Shown here in pieces: positions 49,380 to 58,447 of a stretch of 64,000 nt of DNA. The stretch covers positions 1,731,501 to 1,795,500 of the forward strand of contig NZ_CP011774.1 in assembly GCF_001412535.1 (NCBI RefSeq), read 5' to 3'. The notes under the pieces are model-generated. The model worked only from the letters and a program-made list of their open reading frames with translations. It was not told the DNA's origin and did no database searches. Each line of letters begins with the position of its first letter. Positions within the stretch are counted from its first letter, which is position 1. Both the position numbers and the translations under genes were made by a program. This stretch comes from Limnohabitans sp. 63ED37-2. Its GTDB lineage: Bacteria; Pseudomonadota; Gammaproteobacteria; Burkholderiales; Burkholderiaceae_C.

Positions 49380-50306
49380 ATGTACCTCAATTTACCGGGC
49401 CTGCACTTCAATCCTTTGAAGGCATTTGCACACGCATCGCTCACACTCATGTCCTCCATAGGTCAAGGTGTGCGCGGCTTGGCGTCCAAGTCCAACACGG
49501 TCGACAACTACAACGGCCAAGACGAGTGCAAGAAGTCCCTCACCGAGGTCATTGAGACCCAAATCATCCCGCGCCTGGTGCAGGCGCACCGGGTGTCGCA
49601 GGCCGAGCTGGACCCCAGCACACAGGGCCCTGGCATCTCGCCCAAACAACTGGCAACGTTTGTGGCCCTGAGCAAATCCAGTCAAGCCATTGAGACCACT
49701 CAATTCATCGACGAGTTGCTGCACCAAGGCATCACCACCGAACGGATTTTTCTAGAGCTGATCGCGCCCGCCGCGCGGCAGCTGGGCCAGATGTGGGAGC
49801 AAGACCTGTGTGACTTCACCGAAGTCACTTGTGGACTGGTGCGCATGCACGAGATCACGCACCGCTTGGGCTTCGAATACCAAAACGGCCCCCAACTGGG
49901 CGGTGATGTGCAGCGCATCATGCTCGCCTCGGCCCCCGGCTCGCAGCATTTTTTGGGCATGACCATCGTGTCCGACTTTTTCCGCAAAGCCGGTTGGGAC
50001 GTGGTCATCGAAATCTCTCTGTCAGAAAAAGAGCTGGTGCACGCGGTCAGCAATGAATGGTTTGACGTGATCGGCATCTCGTGTGCCACCGAAGCCCAAC
50101 TCAAGACCTTGCCGGGCCTGATCCGTGCTCTCAAGGCCGCATCGGGCAACCCCGAGCCCGGCGTGCTACTGGGCGGCCCCATCTTCACCGTGCAAAACCA
50201 CGACGCCCGCAGCCTGGGCGCCGATGGCATTTGTTTGGATGTGAAAGAAGCAGTGGCCTTGGCGGCCTCCTTTCGCCCAGGCAACAGCCCCGTCGCGCGG
50301 GACTGA
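49380..50306 (+). CDS. Cobalamin-binding domain protein, AerR/PpaA-like
   Basis: About 308 residues. An N-terminal variable part leads to a helical domain (about 85-170) with ERIFLELIAPAARQLGQMWE, then DLCDFTEVTCGLVRMHE. A B12-binding Rossmann domain (about 175-300) follows. His190 in PGSQHFLGMTIVSDFFRKAG fits the axial-ligand position of the DxHxxG motif. The AerR/PpaA group are light-responsive B12 co-regulators of photosynthesis genes in purple bacteria. None of those genes are in this window, so the target is unknown. Start candidates are ATG 49380 and TTG 49368. Confidence 0.82.
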   Translation: MYLNLPGLHFNPLKAFAHASLTLMSSIGQGVRGLASKSNTVDNYNGQDECKKSLTEVIETQIIPRLVQAHRVSQAELDPSTQGPGISPKQLATFVALSKSSQAIETTQFIDELLHQGITTERIFLELIAPAARQLGQMWEQDLCDFTEVTCGLVRMHEITHRLGFEYQNGPQLGGDVQRIMLASAPGSQHFLGMTIVSDFFRKAGWDVVIEISLSEKELVHAVSNEWFDVIGISCATEAQLKTLPGLIRALKAASGNPEPGVLLGGPIFTVQNHDARSLGADGICLDVKEAVALAASFRPGNSPVARD

Positions 50307-50315
50307 GGCCAACCT

Positions 50316-51524
50316 TCAAGCCCTGCGGCGCGACCCCGACACCGAGCTTTGGTGCGCCGCAGGCGCTTGCGCCCCTTGGTGAATTTCGGCGGCGTGGGCT
50401 GTCAGTGCTTCGCTCGGCTCCGATGCACCGCTGCCCGACTGCTCAAAACCCGAAGCCTGCGGCAGCATGGCCTGCAGCACCGACTGCACCTGAAGCAAAC
50501 GCGGGTCCTCGGCGTGTGCGTCGTCGGTGGTGTCGTTGATGCAAAAAAAGTCGAGCGACCCGAACTCGGCCAACAAGCACTGCAGTTGTGCCTGCTGATC
50601 GGCGTCCCCCGTGGACACATGGCGGTGCCGATAGGTCCGCATCTGCGCCAAGCCATGCGCCAGAGCCCAGCGCAGCACAAAGTCCGACACGATGGTCGGC
50701 TTGTCCCAGCTGCGGAACACGGTCGAGCGCACCCCCTCAAACAACTCGGGCGCCGTCAGCTCCAGCTCCCGCATCAGCGAACGCCGCATGGGACGGGGCG
50801 AATGGGCAAAGGTGCGAAAGGTACTTTGGTACAGCGGGTCTTGCTGGCGGCTGGGCGGCAAGGCTTGGCCTGCCAGCGCGGCGCTCGCTTGTGCACGCAA
50901 CCACTCGATGGACAAGCGGCAAGCATTTTCCAGCGAAGTCGCATCCATGCGCATGGCCTCGTCGGTGACCAGTGGCTCGTCCGACCAAGTGAGGTAAAAA
51001 CCCTCGGGCGTGAACCAGTCGGCCGGGTTCAAGGGTGCGCCCAAAAACACATCGTCGTTGAAGTAAAAGTAGCGCTCCGACAAACCCGGGATGTGGTGAA
51101 TCCACGATTCGATGTGCCCTGAATCGAAGGTGGGCAAAGAGGACTCGGGCATCAGCTCGCGGTGGTCCACCAGCGTGAGCCGGTCCGAGGGGCGCAGCCA
51201 ATCCGGGGCCTGCGCATCGGTGACGATGTACACATGGCCGTGCTCTGGGAAAAACTGCTCCAGCGCCCGCAGGCTGTAGCGCAACTCGTGGTTGTCCCGA
51301 AAGCGGCCCTCCACATTGCTGTACCGCGCCATGGCCGCACCCGTATCGCGGGGCAATTGCGCCAAAGCTGCCTCGCGCTTGGCCCGCCAGCGCGAATCAT
51401 TGCCATCCACCCACAAATACACCACGTCAATCGGGTCGTCACACAGGTGCTGCGAGCTCGCGGGCGTGGGGTCTGCCAACACCTGAGGGGCGGTGCGGGC
51501 GCTAGAGGGGCTGGAATTTTTCAA
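50316..51524 (-). CDS. Stealth-family capsule polysaccharide phosphotransferase
   Basis: 402 residues. Stealth proteins transfer sugar phosphates to build phosphodiester-linked surface glycans. Conserved region 1 is IDVVYLWVDGNDSRW, region 2 is FRDNHELRYSLRALEQFFPE, region 3 carries YFNDDVFLGAPLNPADWF, and region 4 is likely around CINDTTDD. It is leftward like the glycan genes at 52.6-58.3 kb, separated by an AEC transporter, and probably belongs to the same system. Confidence 0.88.
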   Translation of the reverse strand: MKNSSPSSARTAPQVLADPTPASSQHLCDDPIDVVYLWVDGNDSRWRAKREAALAQLPRDTGAAMARYSNVEGRFRDNHELRYSLRALEQFFPEHGHVYIVTDAQAPDWLRPSDRLTLVDHRELMPESSLPTFDSGHIESWIHHIPGLSERYFYFNDDVFLGAPLNPADWFTPEGFYLTWSDEPLVTDEAMRMDATSLENACRLSIEWLRAQASAALAGQALPPSRQQDPLYQSTFRTFAHSPRPMRRSLMRELELTAPELFEGVRSTVFRSWDKPTIVSDFVLRWALAHGLAQMRTYRHRHVSTGDADQQAQLQCLLAEFGSLDFFCINDTTDDAHAEDPRLLQVQSVLQAMLPQASGFEQSGSGASEPSEALTAHAAEIHQGAQAPAAHQSSVSGSRRRA

Positions 51525-51624
51525 GAGGCCAGTCTATCAGCGGCGCTTGGCCAGGTTTTCATTACCCACCCCGGTGCCTGGGACACTGCGCTGGGGGCCT
51601 TCAGCCCACGCCTCACCACACCCA

Positions 51625-52566
51625 TCACACCGGGTGCAGCTGCAACAACCACAGCAAGCCACTGAGCGTGAAAAACGACATCACCGTGGTCACCAACAAG
51701 GCCGCAGCACTCACCGTGCCATGGCCGTGGCGCTGGTTCAAGATGGTGAAGATACCCAGCATCGGCATGGCCCCGGTCAGCAAAGCGGCGGCGCGCAAGG
51801 CCGGGTCTTCAATCGGAAACAAAAACACCAACACCGCCCACATGGCCAGCGGATGCAGCACCAGCTTGCCCAGCGCAATCGGCAGCACTGTGGCCTGCAG
51901 CCCCCGCGCCTGCAAGCCCACCAAGGAGCTGCCAATCACAAACAGCGCCAACACGGCACTGGACTGCGCAAACAAATGGATGGTGCGCCCCACAGGTGCG
52001 GGCATCTGCAGGCCCGACCAAGAAAACAGGAAGCCCAGCACCACACCCCAAATCATGGGGTTGCGCAGCACGTTTTTGCCGGTCTGCAGCAACACGCTTT
52101 TCCACTGCCCGGGGCGGCCCTGCGCATCGGCAATGGCCAAGAGCAAAGGCAACAACAAGAAGTTTTCGACCACCATGTTCAGCGCAAGCGCCACCCCAGC
52201 CACTGGACCAAAGGACAACAAAATGATCGGGTAACCCACAAACCCGCTGTTCGGGCAAGACATGCCCATGGCCATCATGCTGCTGTAACTCAGGCTTTGC
52301 CCCAGCACCCGCCTCGCCCACCACAGGCCCAGGCCCAACACCACCAAAGACCCCAAGGCATAGGCCAGCAAATAGTTCAAGTTCAGGATCTCCGCCACGC
52401 TGCGCTGCGACAGCGCGTTGAACAACAAGGCCGGCAAAGCCAACTGCAGCGTGAAACGGCCAAACACCTGCATCTCGGCCTTGGCAAACAGCCCCATGCG
52501 TGTGCACACATAGCCCAGGGCAATGGTCAGGTAAATGGGGACAGTGATGCCTAGAATCTCAAGCAT
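51625..52566 (-). CDS. AEC family transporter
   Basis: About 313 residues with ten hydrophobic segments. It begins MLEILGITVPIYLTIALGYV, the usual AEC N-terminus, with an in-frame ATG at 52575 as an alternative. GMSCPNSGFVGYPIILLSFG is the conserved mid-region. It is a second AEC carrier, not close to the one at 20.7 kb. Its position inside a glycan gene run, on the same strand, is unusual. The substrate is unknown. Confidence 0.88.
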   Translation of the reverse strand: MLEILGITVPIYLTIALGYVCTRMGLFAKAEMQVFGRFTLQLALPALLFNALSQRSVAEILNLNYLLAYALGSLVVLGLGLWWARRVLGQSLSYSSMMAMGMSCPNSGFVGYPIILLSFGPVAGVALALNMVVENFLLLPLLLAIADAQGRPGQWKSVLLQTGKNVLRNPMIWGVVLGFLFSWSGLQMPAPVGRTIHLFAQSSAVLALFVIGSSLVGLQARGLQATVLPIALGKLVLHPLAMWAVLVFLFPIEDPALRAAALLTGAMPMLGIFTILNQRHGHGTVSAAALLVTTVMSFFTLSGLLWLLQLHPV

Positions 52567-52609
52567 GGTGTTCATAGGTCCATCATCCAAATTGATGCGC
52601 TCATCGCAC

Positions 52610-53857
52610 TCACCGCTTGGCCATCCACAGCGTCAACCCCGCCAAGCTCAGCAGCATGTAGGCCGACAGCCAGGCCATGTGGGTGCTGGCACCCAAGGGG
52701 CTGGCCCAGGGCAGGAGCACACACAGGGCCATAAAGCCCAGGTTCATGCCCACACACAGCCACGCGTGTTGGATGGCCACACCTTTTTGAAAGGGCAAGT
52801 GCGCGTGTGCGGCCACAAAGCAGGCGGCCATTTGCCACAGCACCAGGGGCCACACATAAGCCGACAGGCCTTGCCAACGCGCATCGAGCCAGCCCCCTGT
52901 CAGCGCCAGCTGGGCCAAGGCCCCGACACCCAGCACCAACGCCGATGCGGCCCAGGCCACCTGCAGCGGCCGCAGCCGCACTGGGGTGTCGCTGCTGAGC
53001 ACCACCTGCGCCCAGGCCGTGTGCACCAGCGCCGGAATGAAGCTCAAGACGCGCAGCAACGCGAGCAGCCAGCCCGCTTCTTGTGCACCGTAGTGCGCCG
53101 GCCAGCTCAGCGCCAGGGCCGTGGCGGCCAAGCCGTCGCTGAGGGTGTGCAGCATCTTGAGTTGGGCGCTGCGCGGGTCCGATGATTGTGGGGCTTCGTC
53201 CACGTCACGGGGTCTATCGCTGCCTGCTTGGGCGGCAGCCGCCGCGTCGGCATGCGTTGCGGGTTGAAAAGCCAGCCGCATCCACACGGCACCGGCCAGA
53301 TAGCCGAGGCAGGCCGAGACCAAGAGCACGGGCAGCGCAAGGCCCTCGCCCCGCTCCGGAAAAAGTACGGCCCCCAGCACCGCCGCAGCGGCAGCCAACA
53401 CGGGCGGCACCATGCGCACCAGGCCCATGGACCAACGGCTGCCCACCCGCAAAGTCAGGCTTTGCGCGAGCAGCCAGCTCAGCTGCGCAAGGCCCAAGGC
53501 CGCGGCCCAGGCCCACACCTGCGCCGCGTGCCCCAAGCCCGACCAGAGGGCACCCAGCGCCGCCAACGGCGCCAGCCACAGCAGGCGCCACGCGCTTTGC
53601 CGCCAAGCGCGGCGGGCGGCAGCGCGGGGCTCTTGGTGGCGCTCGGCCAGCAGGCTCAAGGGGCTTTGCGCCAGCGCCAGACTGGCCCAGAAAAAAGCCA
53701 GTTGGCTGGTGGCCGAAAACACCCCCACCTCTTCGGGGCTGAAGAGGCGAAACAGCACCAGCGCCAAAAAGCCCTGCGCCGCCAGCGAGACCAAGCTGCC
53801 CAGGGCGGCTGGCGCGGTGGCGCGGGGTAAGGCTTGCCAAAGTTGCCACACCCTCAC
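52610..53857 (-). CDS. Polysaccharide flippase-like membrane protein
   Basis: About 415 residues and roughly twelve hydrophobic segments, with few charged loops, as in Wzx/MATE-type oligosaccharide flippases. The N-terminal ALGSLVSLAAQGFLALVLFR and LFSPEEVGVFSATSQLAFFW fit the family. A GTG start at 53857 overlaps the upstream glycosyltransferase stop by 4 bp. It would move an undecaprenyl-linked glycan across the inner membrane. A hydrophilic loop (about residues 210-240) is longer than usual. Confidence 0.8.
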   Translation of the reverse strand: MRVWQLWQALPRATAPAALGSLVSLAAQGFLALVLFRLFSPEEVGVFSATSQLAFFWASLALAQSPLSLLAERHQEPRAAARRAWRQSAWRLLWLAPLAALGALWSGLGHAAQVWAWAAALGLAQLSWLLAQSLTLRVGSRWSMGLVRMVPPVLAAAAAVLGAVLFPERGEGLALPVLLVSACLGYLAGAVWMRLAFQPATHADAAAAAQAGSDRPRDVDEAPQSSDPRSAQLKMLHTLSDGLAATALALSWPAHYGAQEAGWLLALLRVLSFIPALVHTAWAQVVLSSDTPVRLRPLQVAWAASALVLGVGALAQLALTGGWLDARWQGLSAYVWPLVLWQMAACFVAAHAHLPFQKGVAIQHAWLCVGMNLGFMALCVLLPWASPLGASTHMAWLSAYMLLSLAGLTLWMAKR

Positions 53858-54786
53858 AGGCCGTCCCCCAACAAAGCCGCCCAAACCGGCAAGGCTTGCA
53901 GCTGGTGTGACCAGCTCAAGGACACGAGGTGTTGGCGATCGGTCTGGCGCTGAGGCAGCGCCTGCATGGCCGCTTGCCATTGCGCGGCTGAAGCCTGCAC
54001 CGCCAGCAATTGCACCCGCCCCGCATGGGCCCGCGCGGTGCGCTGTGCCCAGGCGTAGGGGTTGCTGAGCACCGGCAAGCCCAACGCCAAGTATTCCAGC
54101 ATCTTGGTGGAGGTTTGCTCACTCAACGGCAACACATCGGGCATCAGGTTCAGGCCCGCGCGAGCCCGCAGCAATTGCGACGGCACCTGGTCTTGAGGCA
54201 CACGTCCGGTGCTCTGAATGTGGCCCAGCGTGGCCAAGCGCTCTTGCAAAGCCGGGGGCACATCGCCCACCAGCAAGAGCTTCAGCCCCGCTTGCCCCAG
54301 GGTCTGCAACAAGGGCACAAAGTGCAGCAAGCGGCGCATCTCGCCCAAATAGACCAGGTCAAACTCGGGTGGCTGCAGCGCTTGCGCTGTCAAAAAAGAG
54401 GCCGGCACACCCATGTCGCGCAGGGCATACGGAACAGGTTCACGCACCGCATCGCCCCAACCCATGCGCTGACGCACCCACTCGCTTTGGAACACCCGAA
54501 AATCGGGCACCGGGTGCTGCCACTGCTTGATGCGGTCCTTGAGCCAGGCCAGTGGGGCCACGCTGGCCGAGGCGTATTCGTGCACCTGCACAGCCCCTTT
54601 GAAGCGCCGCGCTTGGTTTGCGGGCACACGGCCACAGATCCACCACACGGCCTGGGCGTCACCCGGCACGGTGTGGGCTTGGGTGTGCATCTGCACCGCA
54701 TGGCCCAAACTTTGGATGTGCGCCTGGTAGGCAGCCAGCTCGGGCAAATAAGAACGTGCGCCATGCACAAAGTGGACGGTAATCAC
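53854..54786 (-). CDS. Glycosyltransferase (GT-B type, short)
   Basis: 310 residues. DLVYLGEMRRLLHFVPLLQT and LKLLLVGDVPPALQERL form the nucleotide-sugar domain. LNLMPDVLPLSEQTSTKMLE with Glu residues and YLALGLPVLSNPYA follow, as in GT4-like enzymes. The N-terminal acceptor domain is short. The sugar and acceptor are unknown. It is the third gene of the leftward glycan operon, with 4-bp overlaps on both sides. Confidence 0.85.
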   Translation of the reverse strand: MITVHFVHGARSYLPELAAYQAHIQSLGHAVQMHTQAHTVPGDAQAVWWICGRVPANQARRFKGAVQVHEYASASVAPLAWLKDRIKQWQHPVPDFRVFQSEWVRQRMGWGDAVREPVPYALRDMGVPASFLTAQALQPPEFDLVYLGEMRRLLHFVPLLQTLGQAGLKLLLVGDVPPALQERLATLGHIQSTGRVPQDQVPSQLLRARAGLNLMPDVLPLSEQTSTKMLEYLALGLPVLSNPYAWAQRTARAHAGRVQLLAVQASAAQWQAAMQALPQRQTDRQHLVSLSWSHQLQALPVWAALLGDGL

Positions 54787-55832
54787 AGCCGCCCTCCTGC
54801 GAGCAATTGATCCCAGGCTTGAACAAAAGCCTCGAGTCGGTGCTGGTCCTGCAAGTGGTCGATGGCCGTTTGCCGATCTGGCGCCGGTTGTGCCAGGCAG
54901 CGCTGCACCGCTTGGGCCAAAGCGGCGGGGCTGTCATCGTGCGCCAGCCAGAGCGGCGCTTGCGTGCCCAGCATTTCCTGCATCGCGGGGATGGGCGTGC
55001 TCACGCAGGGCACGCCGCAAGCCAGCGACTCCAAAGCCGTCATGGGGTAGCCCTCGTAGCGCGAGCACAGCACCGTGGCCTGCCAGGCGCGGTAGGTCTG
55101 TGCGGTCACGGTTTGTTGGCCGTGCAGGTGCAAGCGGCCTTGGGCCAGCAGGTCTTGCCCGGCACTGCGCATCGCGCCCATCAACTCGCCATCGCCCACC
55201 ACATGCAGTTGATAGGCGTCTGGTAACAGGCGCAGCATGGGCAGCAAATGCAGAGGTTGTTTTTCGGGGGACAGACGGCCCACAAATCCGAGCGACACCA
55301 CCGCAGAAGCGAGCGAGGGCATGGGCTCATCCATCCGAGCCGCACCGGGCAGAACCGCCGGGTTGCGGATCACGCGCATGCGGGTCTCGACGGCACGCCC
55401 GGCTTTGGCCCCGGCATCGGTCATCACGCGCATCAGGCTGTCGCCAGAGGTCTGTGAAGCGCACACCAAATGGCTGGCCCTTTGATAAATCGCACGCAAC
55501 CAAGCGGTTTTCAGACGCGAGGCCCCGGCCTGCTGCAGCACCTCGTGCAAAGGGCCGTGCACCCAGACCACGCTGGGCCTGCGGGCCAAGCCAGCCAGGG
55601 CCACCGCCACATAGGCCGGCCAGAAGTTGTTGGAAGCCACCAGCACCTGCGCCCGCCGCGCCGCCTGCCAGCAGGCCCACAGCGAGGGACGCCCGCGCCT
55701 CACCGACAGCCGCGTGACGTGCCAGCCGCGCTTGGCCAGGCCCGATTCGAGCCAATGCAGCGTGGTCTGCACACCGCCCACACCGGACTCTTCGGTCAAC
55801 AACAAGATGTGGCGAGGGCTGTGCATGGACAT
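54783..55832 (-). CDS. Glycosyltransferase family 4
   Basis: 349 residues with a GT-B fold. The acceptor domain starts HILLLTEESGVGGVQTTLHW with the Gly-rich loop. The donor domain has VGFVGRLSPEKQPLHLLPML and the E-x7-E-like SRYEGYPMTALESLACGVPC. It overlaps the next gene by 4 bp and follows the GT4-transferase fusion gene by 8 bp. It would add a sugar to the lipid-linked intermediate; specificity is unknown. Confidence 0.92.
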   Translation of the reverse strand: MSMHSPRHILLLTEESGVGGVQTTLHWLESGLAKRGWHVTRLSVRRGRPSLWACWQAARRAQVLVASNNFWPAYVAVALAGLARRPSVVWVHGPLHEVLQQAGASRLKTAWLRAIYQRASHLVCASQTSGDSLMRVMTDAGAKAGRAVETRMRVIRNPAVLPGAARMDEPMPSLASAVVSLGFVGRLSPEKQPLHLLPMLRLLPDAYQLHVVGDGELMGAMRSAGQDLLAQGRLHLHGQQTVTAQTYRAWQATVLCSRYEGYPMTALESLACGVPCVSTPIPAMQEMLGTQAPLWLAHDDSPAALAQAVQRCLAQPAPDRQTAIDHLQDQHRLEAFVQAWDQLLAGGRL

Positions 55833-55840
55833 CGGCAGGA

Positions 55841-58330
55841 TTAACGCGCACCGCGCCCGGTCAGCACGGTCTGGATGGTTTTGAACACGATCAGCAAGTC
55901 CATGGCCAGACTGTAGTGCGTGATGTAGTAGAGGTCGTAGCTGAGCTTGATGGCGGTTTCATCGGCGCTGGCCGCATAGCCTTGCTGCACCTGGGCCCAG
56001 CCGGTCAGGCCGGGGCGCACCAAGTGGCGGTAGGGGTAGCTGGGCATTTGCTCGGCAAACTGCTGCACAAAGCCGTCTTGCTCGGGGCGGGGGCCGATCA
56101 AGCTCATGTGCCCCATCAGCACGTTGAACAGCTGCGGAATTTCATCGAGCCGGGTGCGGCGAATCCAATGCCCAAAGCGCGTGATGCGCGGGTCGTTGGT
56201 CTGGGCGAACTGCGGGGTGTCTTGCGCTTCATGGCGCATGCTGCGGAACTTCCAGATCCGGAAACTTTGACCGTGCATGCCGGTGCGCCGTTGGCTGAAC
56301 AGGGCCGGGCCAGGCGAGTCGATCTTCACACCACAAGCCACCAACAGCGCCAACGGCAGCCACAGTGGCAGCAGGGCCAGCACCACACCCACATCGATGA
56401 GGCGTTTGGCCAGGTCGTAAGCGGGGTTGCCATCGGTTTGCCAGAGCTCGTTTTGCAGGGTCTCGGCCGCCATGCGCCCGGTCAGGCTTTGCTGCAAAGA
56501 TTCGGGGCTGTAGAGGCGTATGTGCTGCAGCTTGAGGGCGGTCAAAAAGTGGTGACGCTCGGCGCTGGAAGGCGCAGAGTTGGCAGAGGCAGACGACGTA
56601 CCGGTGTTGGCCGCAGCAGGCAGCACCACGGCACCATCACACGCCAGCGCGGCGCCAGGCGGCATGCCTTGCGCAGGCCAGGGCAGCAAACGAATACGCG
56701 GCAAGCCTTGGCCCTGGGGCACGGGCAGCCAAGGCGCCAACAGGCCCGGCACACGCGGGTCTTGGTATACCAAACGCCAAGGCCGGTGCCGTAAAAACCA
56801 CTGATCGGCCAGCCAGAACCAGAAGGTGCACAGCACATAGGTCAAGAGCAAAGCGCCGCGCGAATACGGCTGCTGCAGCAGGGCAAAGGCCAAGGGCGTG
56901 AGCCAAAAAGGCAAGCCGGTAGTCACCAGCAACAAGGGCCCTCGCTCGGCCGCAGGCATGTGCGCCCCTCGGTACAAGAGGTGCGCCGCCAGTGCATAAG
57001 GCACCAGGCTGGCCAGCACGGTTCGGCCAAAGTCCACAGTGGCCAGGCCACGGGCCATCAGGGCCTGGCTGATGGCGTAGGCCAGGCCGATCATCGCCAA
57101 GCCCAAGAGGCTCCAGACCAGGTGGGCACTTTGGCGGTTGGCTTGCTGCGAGGCCAGTTGCTGCGTTTGGCGGCGCGGGCGCGTCATGGGCCAGCGGGCG
57201 GTGTGCATCAAGGGCGCTTGTTGGTAAAGGCTCAGCACCGGCTCGGCCATGGCCTCGGGTTGAAATTGCGCCTCGTAGCGATCGCGTGCCGCCTGGCCCA
57301 ATCGCTGTCGCAAGGGGCCATCGGCCAGCAGGGTCTGCAGGGCTTGGGCCACGGCTTGGGGGGTGTTGGGCACCAGCCAAGCGCTTTGCTCGTGCGTGAG
57401 CATTTCTTCGATGCCAGGCAAGCGCGTGGCCACAATCGCCATGCCCGAGCGCATGGCTTCCAAGATAGAAATGGGCAGGCCCTCGTGGTCGGACAAGAGC
57501 ACAAAAATCTGGTGCTGCGCCAAGCGCTCGGCCACGTCGTTCACGTCGCCCTCCAGCCGAATGTGCGGCATGGGGGCCGCGGCCGCTTGGTGGCGGGCCA
57601 GGTCCGGCCCTCCGCCCAGGATGTGGGTGTCGGGCTGCAGGCCACGATGTGCCAACAAGGCCAGGGCCTCGATCAAGACATCGGGCCGCTTGGGCGCGGC
57701 CATGCGGGCCACCATGACCAGGCGCGGCGGCTGGGCGGCCATGTCGCTGCGCCAGGGCACATCGGCCAGCGCGTTGTGCACCACACTCACCCGCTCAGGG
57801 GGCATGGGCAAACGCGCAGCCAGTTCTTTTTCGTAAGCCGACACACACACCATGCGTGTGGTCCAGGCGGCCAGCACGGCCTCGGCCAACCAAGCGTTGG
57901 TGCGGATCAACCAGGGCGCTTGCGGCTTGAAGCCAAAGCCGTGCACGGTGTAGACCACCGGAAATTGCCGCAGCTTGCCCGCCAGGCGTGCGATCACCCC
58001 GGCCACGGCGCTGTGGGCATGGATGACCTCGGGCTGCAACACCCGCAGATGGGCCAGCAAGGCCCGCACCGAGGCCAGCACCTTGAGGGGGTTGAGCGAG
58101 TTTTGCAAAGTGGGCAGCACGAGCACCGTGATGCCCAGTTGGTTCAGGGCCTGGCCCAGCACGCTGCGCGTGTCGTCGCCCCCGATCACCACGGTGAAGC
58201 GCACCCGGCCCTGCAGGGCGCGGCACAACTCCAGCACATGCGTCTGCGCCCCACCGGCTTCGCCTTTGGTGATGACCAGCACCACATGGGGCATGGGCGT
58301 TGTAACAGGGGTGTGAACAGGGGCAGACAT
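55841..58330 (-). CDS. Fusion: GT4 glycosyltransferase plus polyprenyl-phosphate hexose-1-phosphate transferase
   Basis: About 829 residues with three parts. Residues 1-380 are a GT4 enzyme: VVLVITKGEAGGAQTHVLEL, VYTVHGFGFKPQAPW, and the E-x7-E motif in DHEGLPISILEAMRSGM. Residues about 410-540 hold four membrane helices, then a poorly conserved Rossmann-like region. Residues 642-829 are a monotopic phosphoglycosyl transferase: KRLIDVG, PGPALFSQRRTGMHG, the catalytic DE pair at 729-730 (TRLDEIPQLFNVLMGHMSL) and LVRPGLTGWAQV. The C-terminal enzyme starts glycan synthesis on undecaprenyl phosphate; the N-terminal one could add the second sugar. The start at 58330 (MSAPVHTP) is chosen over 58420. 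Confidence 0.9.
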   Translation of the reverse strand: MSAPVHTPVTTPMPHVVLVITKGEAGGAQTHVLELCRALQGRVRFTVVIGGDDTRSVLGQALNQLGITVLVLPTLQNSLNPLKVLASVRALLAHLRVLQPEVIHAHSAVAGVIARLAGKLRQFPVVYTVHGFGFKPQAPWLIRTNAWLAEAVLAAWTTRMVCVSAYEKELAARLPMPPERVSVVHNALADVPWRSDMAAQPPRLVMVARMAAPKRPDVLIEALALLAHRGLQPDTHILGGGPDLARHQAAAAPMPHIRLEGDVNDVAERLAQHQIFVLLSDHEGLPISILEAMRSGMAIVATRLPGIEEMLTHEQSAWLVPNTPQAVAQALQTLLADGPLRQRLGQAARDRYEAQFQPEAMAEPVLSLYQQAPLMHTARWPMTRPRRQTQQLASQQANRQSAHLVWSLLGLAMIGLAYAISQALMARGLATVDFGRTVLASLVPYALAAHLLYRGAHMPAAERGPLLLVTTGLPFWLTPLAFALLQQPYSRGALLLTYVLCTFWFWLADQWFLRHRPWRLVYQDPRVPGLLAPWLPVPQGQGLPRIRLLPWPAQGMPPGAALACDGAVVLPAAANTGTSSASANSAPSSAERHHFLTALKLQHIRLYSPESLQQSLTGRMAAETLQNELWQTDGNPAYDLAKRLIDVGVVLALLPLWLPLALLVACGVKIDSPGPALFSQRRTGMHGQSFRIWKFRSMRHEAQDTPQFAQTNDPRITRFGHWIRRTRLDEIPQLFNVLMGHMSLIGPRPEQDGFVQQFAEQMPSYPYRHLVRPGLTGWAQVQQGYAASADETAIKLSYDLYYITHYSLAMDLLIVFKTIQTVLTGRGAR

Positions 58331-58447
58331 GCAGGGGCAACAGAAACAGCCGGTATTGTCGCCCTGAACGGGCTGCGACCTGCGCCGGTCCCCAAAACCT
58401 TCGCCCTGGCCCAAAGCCACAGGACCAGTGGGCCGCAGGGCAAACCG

